A stretch of DNA of 26,492 nucleotides from Lobulomyces angularis (lineage: Eukaryota > Chytridiomycota > Chytridiomycetes > Lobulomycetales > Lobulomycetaceae). The notes under the pieces were generated by a model. The model made no database searches. It had not been told where the DNA came from and was given only the letters and a program-made list of their open reading frames with translations. The stretch's first letter is position 1; every line of letters starts with the position of its first letter. The stretch spans positions 1 to 26,492 of the forward strand of contig JADHYX010000248.1 of assembly GCA_027604685.1 (NCBI GenBank), in the 5' to 3' direction. The translations under genes and the position numbers were made by a program. Of the stretch, positions 10,934-21,845 are shown in pieces.

Positions 10934-13087
10934 TTATAATTCATCCCTATTATTGATGTTATCGTCTTCACAAACCGCCGGTGTTAAAATTTTAATAGAG
11001 TATTCACATTTACTGGGTTCTGCTACACTTAAAGCTTTATTTTCTTGCCCACATTCAAAGGTGACCTAAACAATACACTTATTTAAAAAATTATTCCTTA
11101 TTGTTGTTATGATACTTCAAGGCTTCTTTCAGGACCATTCCAGCAAGAAACCCCATTTTCAAACATCATGTAATTGTAGTCAACTTTATCGTCACCTCTT
11201 TTACCCCAGCGTTTGAATGATCCAATTGAGGTATCCCCATGACCTTAAATAACCATATAAATATACAAAAAAAAAAATTCTTTTTACCTTTTTTTGATTT
11301 TTGTGTAGACCTTCCAAATAGGCACACTTCATAGGTATATTCTGGTGTATCCAAGTCTATAAATGGAGAAGAATTTAACAAAAAGTTTAATTTTTTTAAA
11401 TTTACTTATGCATTGTTCGTATAATTTCTCAAAGATTCCAAGTGGGCCAAAATCAATTCCAGATATGGTTTCCAACTTCTCTATTTTTGATTCTAAATCT
11501 CTCTAACGAAAAACAAAAACAATTTTTATTCTATGAAGGTTAAAAAAAATTGTTAATACCTTTTCATTTTCTGCTAACTCCAAATTTTTTTCTGCTTCAC
11601 TTAAATCTTTGTATTCCCCAAATCTGCTTTCTAAGTCGTCGACAACTTCGTCACCTGTTTTAGTGATAGATGATTTGTATAAGAAACTATTTATCAAATT
11701 AAGTGGAGTTTTGTAAAATAATTTGTTCCATCCTTTCCAAGAATAAAAACCGACTAGGTTAAGCTTTATTTTATTTAAGCCACTTTTTAGGCATTCAAAT
11801 CCAGAGGAATGGTTATCTTGACAAGGATCAAAAAATTTTTCTAATTCTTCAATAGAATATACTACATCATCTCCTTCTTCTTCAAGCGGTTCTGCTGGAA
11901 CTACTACTTCTTCAGAATTATCATATCTTAGCTGCTCAATATTAGTTTTCATTTCCATTAATACAGGGTCATGCAAACAATTTTCAGAGAGAACTGGTTC
12001 TTCGAATTCTTCCTCTTCAACACTTTTTTCTGACAAAGTTTTTTTATTTAACGGTTCCACAACTTCAAACAAGAAGTTAATTTTTTCATTAGCCTTGATT
12101 AATTTATTTCTTAAATTTTTGAAATCGTTTCTTATCGCCTTCAAATTTGTTGGACACTCTTTCTGTTGCTTTTTTGCCATGGTAGAGTTTCTTAATTTCT
12201 CAACTCTTTCTTCATATCTATAAAATCAAGCAAAAAAAAACATAATGTGTTAAAAATGTAATGTAATTAAAAAATTTATCGAACATTTGAGCTTCTTCTT
12301 TGGCTTTAGTATACTTTTCAACTAATGCAACTGAATCGGCAATTTGAGACTGTAATTTTTTTAATTCTAGTTCTCTTCTCTTTTTTTCTAAACGTCAATT
12401 TTTCATAGCAAAAAAAAAATTAAATCAAATAAAAAATAGTCATACCAGTCTTATGAAAGTTAACATACTCTAATTTTGTTTTCATCGCTACTTGTTTCAT
12501 TTCTAGTTCTTTTTTTTTATCTCTGTTGTATTCAACGGCAGCTTGTTTACATGTATTGGGACATGTTACAAACCCTAATATAGTTAATAAAATAACTAAA
12601 TATATAACAAATATTACCATTGTATTCATCAGAACCGTCACAGCACTCTTCATCACAAACTCCATCATTCACTTTTGAAGATGATATATATATGGGAATA
12701 TGATTTTTATTTAGACAATAAAATTTTGAATTTAGGCATGCACTTGTTCCTAGGTTTGTGAAAAATAAAAAAAAGATAACAAATTTACTTTAATGAAAAT
12801 TTAAAGAACATTTGTGAAAAATGGAAACATAAAAAAATACCTGGTTCGTCTTCTCCATTTATGCAATCACAGTAATCTATAAAATAAAAATAATTAGAAT
12901 GTGAACTTTGATCAGTTAAATAACCATCGTTAATCTCTTCCTTTTTAATATTACGACCGTCACAAGTAAGAAAACTATTTGAGTATTTAGATAAATACTT
13001 CGGATTTACTCCGTGTAAATTTGATAAAGAACTTATTAAATTTAGCGCATTAAAAGTTAAAAGAATAGTTGCAGCAAAAAGTTTCAT
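10934..13087 (-). CDS. PRKCSH: Glucosidase II beta subunit (PRKCSH/Gtb1)
   Basis: Ten exons (13087-12925, 12876-12841, 12749-12618, 12574-12446, 12387-12285, 12217-11560, 11502-11406, 11356-11288, 11243-11116, 11065-10934) encode 548 residues. A signal peptide opens the protein. The PRKCSH N-terminal domain follows with its two Cys-rich Ca2+-binding repeats ([52 protein letters not shown]). Next come a Lys/Glu-rich coiled coil, the FDFGP-type block [18 protein letters not shown], a mannose-6-phosphate-receptor-homology lectin domain ([30 protein letters not shown] [13 protein letters not shown]) and a C-terminal RDEL ER-retrieval signal. The protein partners the catalytic alpha subunit in trimming glucose from N-glycans in the ER lumen. 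The first intron is 48 nt with no stop, so the unspliced frame stays open; it is removed here because the family needs NDDYCDC. The fifth donor (GTTCGA) is weak but is the only one that keeps phase. Confidence 0.95.
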
Positions 13088-13630
13088 TTTTCAAAAAAAT
13101 TATTCTGAAGTGGACAAAAGAGTATTTTAACTGCAAACTGCCTGCTACTCATTCAAAAATTTTAAAAAAAGAATAAATCAGTAATCATATTGCCGTGAAA
13201 ACGATACCTACATGCTATGTTTTATAACTTCGTTGTTTTGTACAAAGTGTGAATTACAAACAGAAGTAGGCAACATTTTAAAAAAGTGAAGTTTACCGCA
13301 TTTTTTCTGTTAAAATTACGGAATAAACGAATTATCCAATTTAAATAAATATTCTTCTTTTTAAGAACCTATTGTGAGGTATTGTTATTCGGTTTTTCCG
13401 TGTACTTACACATATAATAATGGCAAAACCTTACTATAACTTTCATATAACCATCCATATAAGATATACTACATATTATTGAGTAGATTTAATGGAGAAT
13501 GGCAATAAATGCAATTTATAAATTTGTAAATATTTTACTTATTTGGATATGTTGGCCATTTAATTATTATATAAATTGGAAGAAAATTTGCAGAAAGATA
13601 AAATTTCTATGAAATATTTAGAATAAAAAA
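13088..13630. other. Divergent promoter region, 543 bp
   Basis: The glucosidase II beta gene reads left and the uncharacterised gene at 13631 reads right from this spacer. It has fewer homopolymers than other spacers and contains TATAAA-like words near 13518, 13570 and 13600. No specific site can be assigned. Confidence 0.45.
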
Positions 13631-15237
13631 ATGAGTTCAAGTTTAACAAACGATGAAGTAAAAATGATACCTCACATAAGAGAACTAGTAAACTTACTTA
13701 TTGAAAAATTAGATCAACAATCCTTAAATGATTCTGAAGTTTTCCTTGGCTCAAAAAGACTAAAAGAAGACACTGTGGAAATTGAATCTTTCAAACCATC
13801 ATCATTAAATTACCGTTTAAGAGATATTAACGATGGTAATTTTGGTGAATTTGATGTTTCTAAGAGTCAAGTTTTTCTTTCAACCAAATTGATTGAAGAA
13901 TTGAAATTTCCAGGTTTGAACGAAACAGCGATTCATTTATTCCTTATCAAATATTTATTATTTTTTTATATAGGTTATGAATTTAACATTTTTAAAACAA
14001 ATAAAAAAGTATTTCAGTTTCAGTTATTAACTAGTTTTTTAGTGTCAATTTTAGCTTTAAAAAAAATTAACAAAAATAAAAGTTTTCCGCATTCTCAACA
14101 AGAAAATTTTAATCCATATTATTTTTTTAAAGATCCTGCACTCTGCGCTGATGCTGTACCTTTTTTAAGTGATTGCTTACATGTTTTACAAGCTATAGAC
14201 AATTTATCTAATGTAAGTTCACAAAAATAGAGAACAAAATATCCAAAAATGCGTTAAATTTAATCCACACTAGGTTTCGCCGACAATTATTTCTAGTGGA
14301 GGACTTTTTACTTCTCTTTCCAAGGAAATACATAACATTAATAGTATTTCTGAGAATTCCCCTGAAGACGACAAGATGGATATATTTGATTTGGATATTA
14401 AATTAGAGGATGCTAATAAAGCTGAAGATGAGATTGATTTATTTGATACAAGATGTTTTAAATTGGTAATATAGCAAAATTGTAATTTTATAATCAAATT
14501 GAAGTGCTTAACTCATTTAATGAATCCCGCTTTATGTACATTTCGAGCAGGAAATGTGACAACATGTTACAATAGTTCGCCACTTACTTCTTTTGAAAGT
14601 TTTACTGAAACTAGATGGATTAGTGTATACCCAAAACTGAAAGAAAATAATTCTAATAATGTAGTTCAGGTGATTTTTTCTAATGCATTAAAAAAATTAA
14701 AATTAAAATTTTTATTGTTAGATCGACTTAGAAAATTTAATCAATGAAAAATTTAAAGAAACTAGCCAAAGTTGTTCTTCCCCATTGTGTAATGTAAAAT
14801 CTGAACCAACAACAGACGATTTAGCATCAACAGACTATATTAACAAAAAAAATTTTAATTCAAACAATCTTCATGCAAAGGAAGTTTTTATTATTAAAAA
14901 ATTGCCGAAAATATTATTTATTCATGTAAATTATTCAAAGCAAAACATTAACTTACAATATAATCAAATTGTGATAAAAAAATCATTATTAATTTTAAAA
15001 GAGTTGATTTCAAATGCGACGGGGACGGAAGAAAAAGATTTCATAGATGTCAGTTTTAACATTTTAAGTTGTTGCTGCATAAATTTAACAAATTTGAGTT
15101 GCCATAGTTTAATTTTTTCTACTAATGCCTTAAGCTACAATATGTGTAGGGTAAATGAAAATGGATCGGAACTTATTGATGGTTATAACTTTGCAATTAA
15201 TGAAAGGCCAATTTTTTTTATATGTGAAAAATTATAA
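13631..15237 (+). CDS. Unrecognised protein, possibly a divergent ubiquitin/SUMO-protease-like fold
   Basis: Exons 13631-14212, 14274-14465, 14505-14669 and 14722-15237 join in one frame to 484 residues. If a stop-free 60-nt candidate intron at 13914-13973 is also removed, 464 remain. That segment ends in a T-rich tract and TATAG and encodes an improbable hydrophobic patch. The third intron is only 39 nt. I do not recognise the family with confidence. Weak resemblance to USP-type proteases rests on FRAGNVTTC followed by an ESF..W..VYPKL block, a later IKKLPKILFIHV block, and a C-terminal FNILSCCC...CHSLIF...YNFAINERPIFFI order. The first matches the usual R-x-G-x-x-x-C finger, the second the KLP-x-x-L-x-I-H strand. 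No clear catalytic Cys box (NxxNxCY-like) is visible, so it may be inactive, or the similarity may be chance. The middle is acidic and low in complexity. Confidence 0.7.
13914..13973 (+). other. Candidate stop-free 60-nt intron
   Basis: The segment begins GTTTGA after CCAG and ends in a T-rich tract and ATAG. It has no stop in the gene's frame, and its length is a multiple of three, so the frame alone cannot decide. Its A/T content and its translated Phe/Leu/Ile-rich peptide, unlike the flanks, favour an intron. Confidence 0.5.
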
Positions 15238-15530
15238 ACTGGCTTTTCTAAACATACCTCTTTTTTTTAATAATTTTGTATTAGTATATTTTAAATTTTT
15301 TAATTTAGATGAACGATGAACTAAAATGTAGAAATTCACATAAACGACACTATTCAGTTTTATCGCATATCTTTACTTTCTATCTGGAAAAAAAAAAAGA
15401 AAGGACAAATTCAGCATGCTTAGTAAGTTTAATTTATTAAAAGGTACTTTAAATAACTAATCTTAAATCTAAAATTCCTAAAAAAATGAAAAAAAAAAAT
15501 TAATATCATTTGAAAAAAATAAGGCAATTA
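15238..15530. other. Convergent intergenic spacer, 293 bp
   Basis: This spacer separates the 3' ends of two uncharacterised genes. It is A/T homopolymer-rich, with no stop-free stretch of note and no stable hairpin seen. Confidence 0.5.
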
Positions 15531-16322
15531 TTAAAAACCTAATGAATTAGATCTGTATTTGACAAAATGGGATTTAACAGCTTCCAATTCATTGGATTTA
15601 GCTGCGAAACTAGTTATAAGCTTAAAACTGTTGTCAGTTTTATTATAATCAATGTAGCTGACTTCAGTAAAATCGCTCTCCTCCAGAGTAGATGGATAAT
15701 CTAAAATTACAGATAAATTATGTTCAGTAATAAAAAAAGAATCAATTTCTTGAATTTTAACATCATCACTTTTTCTATTAAGTGATGAAAAGTTGTTATT
15801 TGAAAGTATATCACTAAAAACTGGGTATCGAGGATTATAAAGTAGATAAACATTTGAAAAGTTAAATTTTTCGGTTTTGAAGTTTTTTATTTTGTATAAA
15901 TTAAAAAAGTTCCCATCTTTATTGTTGTTGCCCAAGTCTAACAAAAGATTGTTTAAAAGTTTGTTTATATAATTAGGTAAAATCAAATCATTCAATTGTT
16001 GATTAGGAAAACTGAAAAGTATCTAAACATAAAAAAAAAAAGGAATCATTTAAAAAAAAAAAAAAGGTTAAATTTTTACTGCAGGTTTTAAATTTTTTAA
16101 GAAAAACAAGATTTCACCATAAAAATAAAGATCGTTTATATTGTAATTTAGATCTACTAACAGGGACTGTATATCGGTATTGAAGGAATTAAAGTAGGTC
16201 ATCTCTGAAACTTTGAAATCTGTTATCGCCTTACTTAAATCTGAAAAAAAATTCATAAAATAGATCATTTAGATTCATCAATACGCAGAATTACCTGCTT
16301 CAGATATGTTGAAACTCATCAT
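15531..16322 (-). CDS. Unrecognised protein, about 226 residues
   Basis: Three exons (16322-16295, 16240-16080, 16022-15531) connect in frame with canonical GT-AG introns. The open frame also continues upstream of the chosen double ATG to about 16385 (including VNEKFAEHF), so a further 5' exon is possible. The N-terminal 70 residues are amphipathic (DLSKAITDF..., then DIQSLLVDLNYNINDL) and look helical, as in BAR or other membrane-trafficking coiled-coil proteins. The remainder is rich in Asn, Ser, Phe and Asp with no motif I can name, no signal peptide and no membrane segment. It converges on the uncharacterised gene at 13631 and diverges from the bHLH gene. The coding call rests on frame continuity over two junctions and balanced amino-acid use. 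No function is proposed. Confidence 0.65.
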
Positions 16323-16463
16323 ATTAAAGTGTTCTGCAAATTTTTCATTTACCCCTTTTAAAAAAATGAAAAAGTATCTCCCAAAAAAAAAAAAAAAATT
16401 TAAATAAATTATTATTTTTTTAATTTTTTTTTTATTTTTTAAAAAAAAAAAGAAAAAAAAAAA

Positions 16464-16472
16464 TATAAATAG
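16464..16472 (+). promoter_or_regulatory. TATA box candidate of the bHLH gene
   Basis: TATAAATAG occurs 55-63 nt upstream of the bHLH ATG inside an otherwise homopolymeric 204-bp divergent spacer. It is a good consensus match at a sensible distance. It could be chance in such A+T-rich DNA. Confidence 0.4.
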
Positions 16473-16526
16473 AAATATTTATTTATTATTGAATTATCTA
16501 CTAATTTTTAATTTATTTATTTTACT

Positions 16527-17764
16527 ATGCAAAGTTTACCTATAAATTTTAACACATATTTTAACCACCATATCTCCCAAAAAAATTCTATCTTAGAGCA
16601 ATTAGAAGAGGAAAACTTACTGCAATTACACATAAAGAAGGAAAACCAGGAAAATTGTTTTCTTAATGAAACCAATTTTAACCAGCAAAATAACTATTTT
16701 TCCCCACAGTCTTCTAGGGAAAATTCTCCATTTTCAACTGCAAGTTCTACTAACACTACTACTAATCCTATTGAAATTTCTCGAAATTCTTCCCAAAAAA
16801 GTAACTTTCAGCAACAGCAGCCTTTTTTCTCGAATAGTTTACCAAGTGCGATACCAATTCAACTACAACATCACCACCATCCAAACGCACATCATCAATT
16901 TTCCACTAGTCAATCAAGCGTATCACATTTAATCTCCTATGCTAATAGTTTAAATCAAAGCAGTAGTGTAACAACTCCCAAAAACAACAATACGATAAAT
17001 TTTCCTACATCCTTGCCAAATGCGAGTCAATTTCCAAGTTCTTTACCCACCTCTTCCGCTTTTTCTTCTAGTTTAAACAACAGTTTACCACAATCCAACC
17101 TTTCTCATAGCTTAACTCACAGCTTGTCCTTTGAAAATTTGAGCTTTGAAAATATTGATAAATTTGAAAATTTGAATATCAGTTTTAATAATAACGAAGG
17201 ATCTTTGGGTGATAGTGCCGCCGAAAAGCGAAGAAAACGAAGAGAAAGTCATAATGCTGTGGAAAGGAGGAGAAGAGATAACATTAATGAAAAAATACAG
17301 GTTTTTTAATATAGATAAAAAACATTTTTATTTTTTTTTATTGCTCTTTTTGAAAATATAGGAATTATCAAATCTCATACCAGATGATACAATTCAAAAT
17401 CACAATATACCAGCATACCAAAGCACATCAATAAATGCGGCACAAAAAAACAATAAAGGATTTATTTTAAAGCGTACTGTTGATTATGTTAAACAAGTGA
17501 ATCAAGGTTTACAAAATATATCAGAGAGAAATAAGGAGCTGGAGGCCGCACTAATTTTCGTTTTAACTCAAACTGGTGTAAACATAGAAGAATTTCAAAA
17601 GAGGTTTAAATATGGTAAAAAAATAATAATTTTCGTTCATTAATGATTTTCCAATAACTATCCCATTAGGTCCATTTGGTACAAGTGTTGAACAAATATT
17701 TGGAGGCCCTTTGGGAAAAACAGAAGTTTCTAACTCACCATTTAATCTTGATTTGACAGAGTAG
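16527..17764 (+). CDS. bHLH transcription factor (USF/Rtg3-like)
   Basis: Three exons (16527-17300, 17362-17614, 17670-17764) give 373 residues ending in TAG. Residues 1-225 are Ser-, Asn-, Gln- and His-rich, a typical disordered activation or regulatory region with a His run (QHHHHP). The bHLH spans about 233-330. Its basic region RRESHNAVERRRRDNINEKIQ-type carries His242, Glu246 and Arg250, the class B triplet that reads CACGTG-like E-boxes. Helix 1 ends ELSNLIPDD, a loop with a run of Asn and Gln follows, and helix 2 has NKGFILKRTVDYVKQVNQ, close to fungal Rtg3 and animal USF/MITF. A short helical extension (NISERNKELEAALIF) could extend dimerisation. The first intron interrupts helix 1, as often seen. 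It should act in the nucleus as a dimer. Targets cannot be inferred. Confidence 0.92.
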
Positions 17765-18931
17765 TGTATCAAAATCTACAGAACACAACATAAATTTTTT
17801 TTTTTTTTTTTTTTTAATTGATCTTAAATTATTGTACTTTTTTTTTTTTTTTTTTATTATTTAAATTTTCAGCTTAGACATTTGATTCCTATTTATTTAA
17901 ATTCTTTTTTTAGTAAATTAAAAATGGATTCTTTAGATGATTTCTTACACCTTTCAATTCTAAAGAATAAAAAAATATTCTGAATTGTGACTTACAAACT
18001 TTTTTTATTCGTAAAATTTCTATTTCTTAAAAACATCACCTTACATAGATAAATATGATTTAAAAAATCAAATGTAAGTTACTTTTTTGTTACAAAATTT
18101 AAAAATTTGGTTGATAATTTTAAGGAAAAAAAAATTTTGACGATTTCAGATTATACAATTTTCAACGGCAATATTTGTATAATATGAAATCCTCATCCAG
18201 TCCCGACAAAAAGTTGAAATGTTGAAATAGAAACTATGTAAGACAACCGGACCACTGAACTGAATAGCAGTAACCTTTGACGAAACTTTGTTAACAAAAA
18301 AAACTAGCAATGGCATGTTCAAAGTACAGTTTATCAGCGGATTCCCTTGCTTTTTAATCATTCCATAATTTAGGTTGATTGGCATTATTGTTTAATTTGA
18401 TTGATACTACTGTATAATTTGATTGATATTCATTTTAACAAACAGAATTTCCTATCAAATTAAAATAAGGAAAACCTGTTTTTCTCTTTTGCTTCGTTAT
18501 CCAATCAAAAAGACTAGAAAATCATTTTTCTTTGTATTGTTATCATTATCCAATCACCAAAAAATCCCCCCAAAACATGAATGTAAACATCATGCTATAT
18601 TTGCATTTATTTTATTTTATTTTTTTTTTGTTTATTTTTTGATTATTGTTAAGTATCTTAAAAATAAAAATTTCAGTAAATTTATTTACATTTAAAGTTT
18701 AAACATCATTTTAAAAAAAACTTAAAAAAAAAATTAAATTCAAATCATTATAATACAAAAAATAGTTTATTAATTAAAAATTATATGCTTATACAAAAAA
18801 AAAAAAAAAAAAGAAATAAAAAAGAATTAAAAAAAGTGTACAATAAAGAAATAAAAATTAAAAAAAAAAAACTTTCCTTGACATATTATTTAAAATCAAA
18901 GTAATATAAAATAAATTAAAAATTTAAATCA
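17765..18931. other. Convergent intergenic region, 1.17 kb, with small direct repeats
   Basis: This lies between the 3' ends of the bHLH and DNAI2 genes. TAATTTGATTGATA occurs twice (18393-18406 and 18415-18428), and TTATCCAATCA occurs twice (18498-18508 and 18546-18556). The stretch 18146-18385 is less A/T-skewed than the rest and is open for 79 codons on the minus strand. It has no recognisable family, so I do not call it a gene. The rest is homopolymeric. Confidence 0.5.
18393..18428. repeat. 14-bp direct repeat pair
   Basis: TAATTTGATTGATA is present in two exact copies starting 22 nt apart, with a related GGTTGATTGG just upstream. It is small enough to be replication slippage. No function is implied. 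Confidence 0.7.
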
Positions 18932-21222
18932 TTAATTTGCATTTAACGCAGCATTTAGTTTTGCTTCCTTTTCCAACATTTTCTCCCTTTCCCACTGATC
19001 CTCTTCAATACATTTATAAAAGTCCTCTTCACTGGCTTTTATAAGTTCATTTAAATCAGTACCAACAGGTTTGAGTGAACCACTATTTGGTCTTTTTTGT
19101 GCTGCCTTTATTCTTTTTTCCCTAGCGCTACTTTCTAAAGTTTTTTCTCTTTTTGCCTCTCTTTCTAGCATCTAAAAAAAAAATAAATAATTATAACTTT
19201 TTTTAAAAAGTTGTTAATACTTGTGAAAAAATTATTTTCTCATTCGGTTGAATTTTTGATAAAAGGTCTGAAACTTCCAATATCGTAGTTGATCCATCTC
19301 TTGCTGTTGCCGCCAATAATTTTCCATGTTCTTGCACTTTCACACAGTGAATAGGTGAGTTGCATACCTAAAAATAAAATAAAAAAATTAATGAATATCT
19401 CCCCGCATTTTTTATTTTTTGTAAATTCTAAAAAAAATGAAAGACATCACTAAACATACTTGAATAGTAAGAGTTGGTTCGTTTTGTTTAAATATAAAGT
19501 CCCAAGCATCTAAAGTTCCATCCATTTTTCCTGTGTAAAACACCTATGCGAAATAAAAAATAAAATAAAATTTTTTAACGAATATAAATATTTTTTCTTC
19601 TTACAGAAGGTCTAGTCGGTGACCAACATCCATCTGTCAGGTATGAATTTGAGTATTTTGTACTCATTATTGACGATTTAACATCTTCTGCCCAAATCTA
19701 AAAAAAAAAAAGGTTAATATTTTAAAATCAAATAAATTTTATTATTATATACCTTGGCTGTCCAGTCTCCAACAGTTAAAAAGTTTTTTAAAAAAAATGG
19801 ATTTCTTTGTAACGCATATACTGGCCCATGATGACCACTAAAAATTACTAATAAAAAAAAATTTTTTATTTATCTTTAGTTTTTACGGATATATGTGTGT
19901 TATTTTTTCTGATGGATTTTTAGCTTTTTTGTTGCACATAAAAACACTTCCTGTTTCTGACCCAACCATAAATTTCGTTGGCTAATTTACACAAGTAAAA
20001 AAAAAAAAAAAATGAAAATAAGGTTTGAATGTTCAATAGAAAAAACATTACCATAGTGGTCTCAAAATCTAAAACGGTACCACCAACTATTCGACCATTT
20101 TTTTCAGGATCCAGCCATAAATTTTCGGTAGGTTCACTCAACTTTCTAATATCCCACCAAAGTGCTTGACCATCAGTAGAAACCGAAAAAAATTCGGCTC
20201 CACTTTTTGACTGAACCCATTGAACGTTGTACACTGGATCTCGGTGACTTTTTTCTATCGCTGAACTATCAACAGGATACGATCCTTTTCTAGTGTCCCA
20301 ATATGCTAAAAAATATATCAGATTGATTCAATTAAAAATTATTCAAACTTACACACTAATCCATTGTAGCAACCACCAACAAGTATATGTGGATCCTTTG
20401 GATTATATTTTAAGCAAACTAAAGGACTGGTGGGAGTTAACGTTAAATCAGGCATATTAGGATTTTCAACATCCCAGATATAACTATCTAAACACATATT
20501 TTGAGGCATTTTTTGAAACTGCAAAACACTGTATGCGACTGCAATTTTAGTTCCATCTTCAGGATACCAACTAACGTAGCTAGCGCACCTTTTAACAGGA
20601 TTGGGATCTTTGTAAACGTTTAAGCTTTTTGCTATTGGTTCTTCTGTAACTAAAGTATCAGTCTCGTCAATGAAATACTCTTCATAGATGTCAATGGCAT
20701 TGTTTTGTTTTATGCAATGCTCCATAATATCACCCATACCCTTGACTGATCTTATGTACTCTTCATCTTTTTCTATTTTTTTTCGGTACCTTATTGTATG
20801 CTCCACATCCGATGGATCTAAATATTAATGAATAAAAATTTAATTTTTTCTTCACTTGAAAAAAAAATTTTTTCTTTTACCAACATCTTTTGGCCATCCT
20901 CCTTGAAGATGTAATATTCCTCTGTTGATGAATGTAAAACTTTCTGTGTTTACCTAAAAAAATGGTAAAATCAAAATAAATTTAAAAAAAATAATGAAAA
21001 GATATCTTTGATTATAAAGCTTTGAATTATAGGACAAACCTCATGTTCACTCTTATCGGGTAAACTCTGAGTTTCGACATTACATTCCACCCTCTCAATA
21101 AAATTTTTTGCTAAACTTGGGTCTGGTAAAATTTCATTTGTTAACTCTGCGAGTTTATCAGAAAATAGTGTTTGTTTTCCAAATTCTTTTCGCTTTTTTT
21201 GATAAACGTATACGATCTCCAT
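18932..21222 (-). CDS. DNAI2: Axonemal dynein intermediate chain 2 (IC69/DNAI2)
   Basis: Ten exons (21222-21040, 20953-20881, 20817-20353, 20305-20052, 19981-19887, 19837-19753, 19697-19605, 19543-19460, 19367-19221, 19171-18932) encode 572 residues. The protein follows animal DNAI2 nearly end to end. It opens [17 protein letters not shown] and continues with [56 protein letters not shown] and YWDTRKGS. Later blocks are [44 protein letters not shown] and [10 protein letters not shown]. These form a WD40 propeller, followed by a charged helical tail ([12 protein letters not shown]..). It is a core intermediate chain of outer-arm dynein, which binds the heavy chains and docks the motor on doublet microtubules. 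Its presence shows the organism builds motile flagella, presumably on zoospores. All introns are short and GT-AG. No truncation or frameshift is seen; animal orthologues are about 30 residues longer, mainly in the acidic C-terminal tail. Confidence 0.97.
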
Positions 21223-21845
21223 CTTTTAACTTTAATGTTTTTTTTTCTTTCTTTTTTTTCTTTCATTTTTATTTTTGTTACTATTTTAATTTAAAAAAAA
21301 TCCTATTATTAATACTGTAATTATTATTTTTTTTTTTTTGAATATTTTTAAATGAAAGTTACTTTTTTAAGAAATAGTTATCAAAGTTTTTTCTATTTTC
21401 AAAATTTTTTTTTTTTTGAACTCCGACTTGTTTTTGATGCAATCTTTCTTTACCAAAAAGAAAATTAAAAAATCTAATACTTTTGGAAAAGAGAATACCA
21501 AACAATATTTTTTTTTTTGGAACAAAAAATTCTTTATTCTATTTAGCTTTAAAACTCTTTTTTAAACTTTTTTTAAAAAAAAAGAACAATTCAGTTTTGA
21601 AAAATTAAATTTCCAAACCAAAAAAATAAAATTTGCATTGGAAATAAAACAAAAAAAAAAAACCATGAGAAGTCAATTTTATTTATGTTTATTTTTTTTT
21701 TTTGTGTGTGATGTGTAACTGAACTTTAAATTTGTCATCTTTTGTAAAATTTTAATCTTTAATCTATGAGTTTTACATTAATTTTTTTGTTAAAAAAAAT
21801 AAAAAATAAAATTTTGAAAATAAAAAAAAACCAAAAAAAAAAAAA
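21223..21845. other. Intergenic region, 0.6 kb, no gene seen
   Basis: This is the upstream flank of DNAI2 and the 3' flank of the SEC11-like gene. It is dominated by T and A runs of 8-12 nt. Neither strand shows an exon-like stretch or an RNA gene. Confidence 0.55.

Noticed and set aside
16666..16932. Alternative-frame open stretch within the first bHLH exon
   Set aside because: Out-of-frame shadow; the frame that reaches the bHLH domain is the real one.
17932..17991. Short plus-strand frame (MDSLDDFLHLS...) after a T-rich acceptor-like sequence downstream of the bHLH gene
   Set aside because: Only about 19 codons, and the bHLH gene already ends with a normal stop; probably 3' flank or chance.
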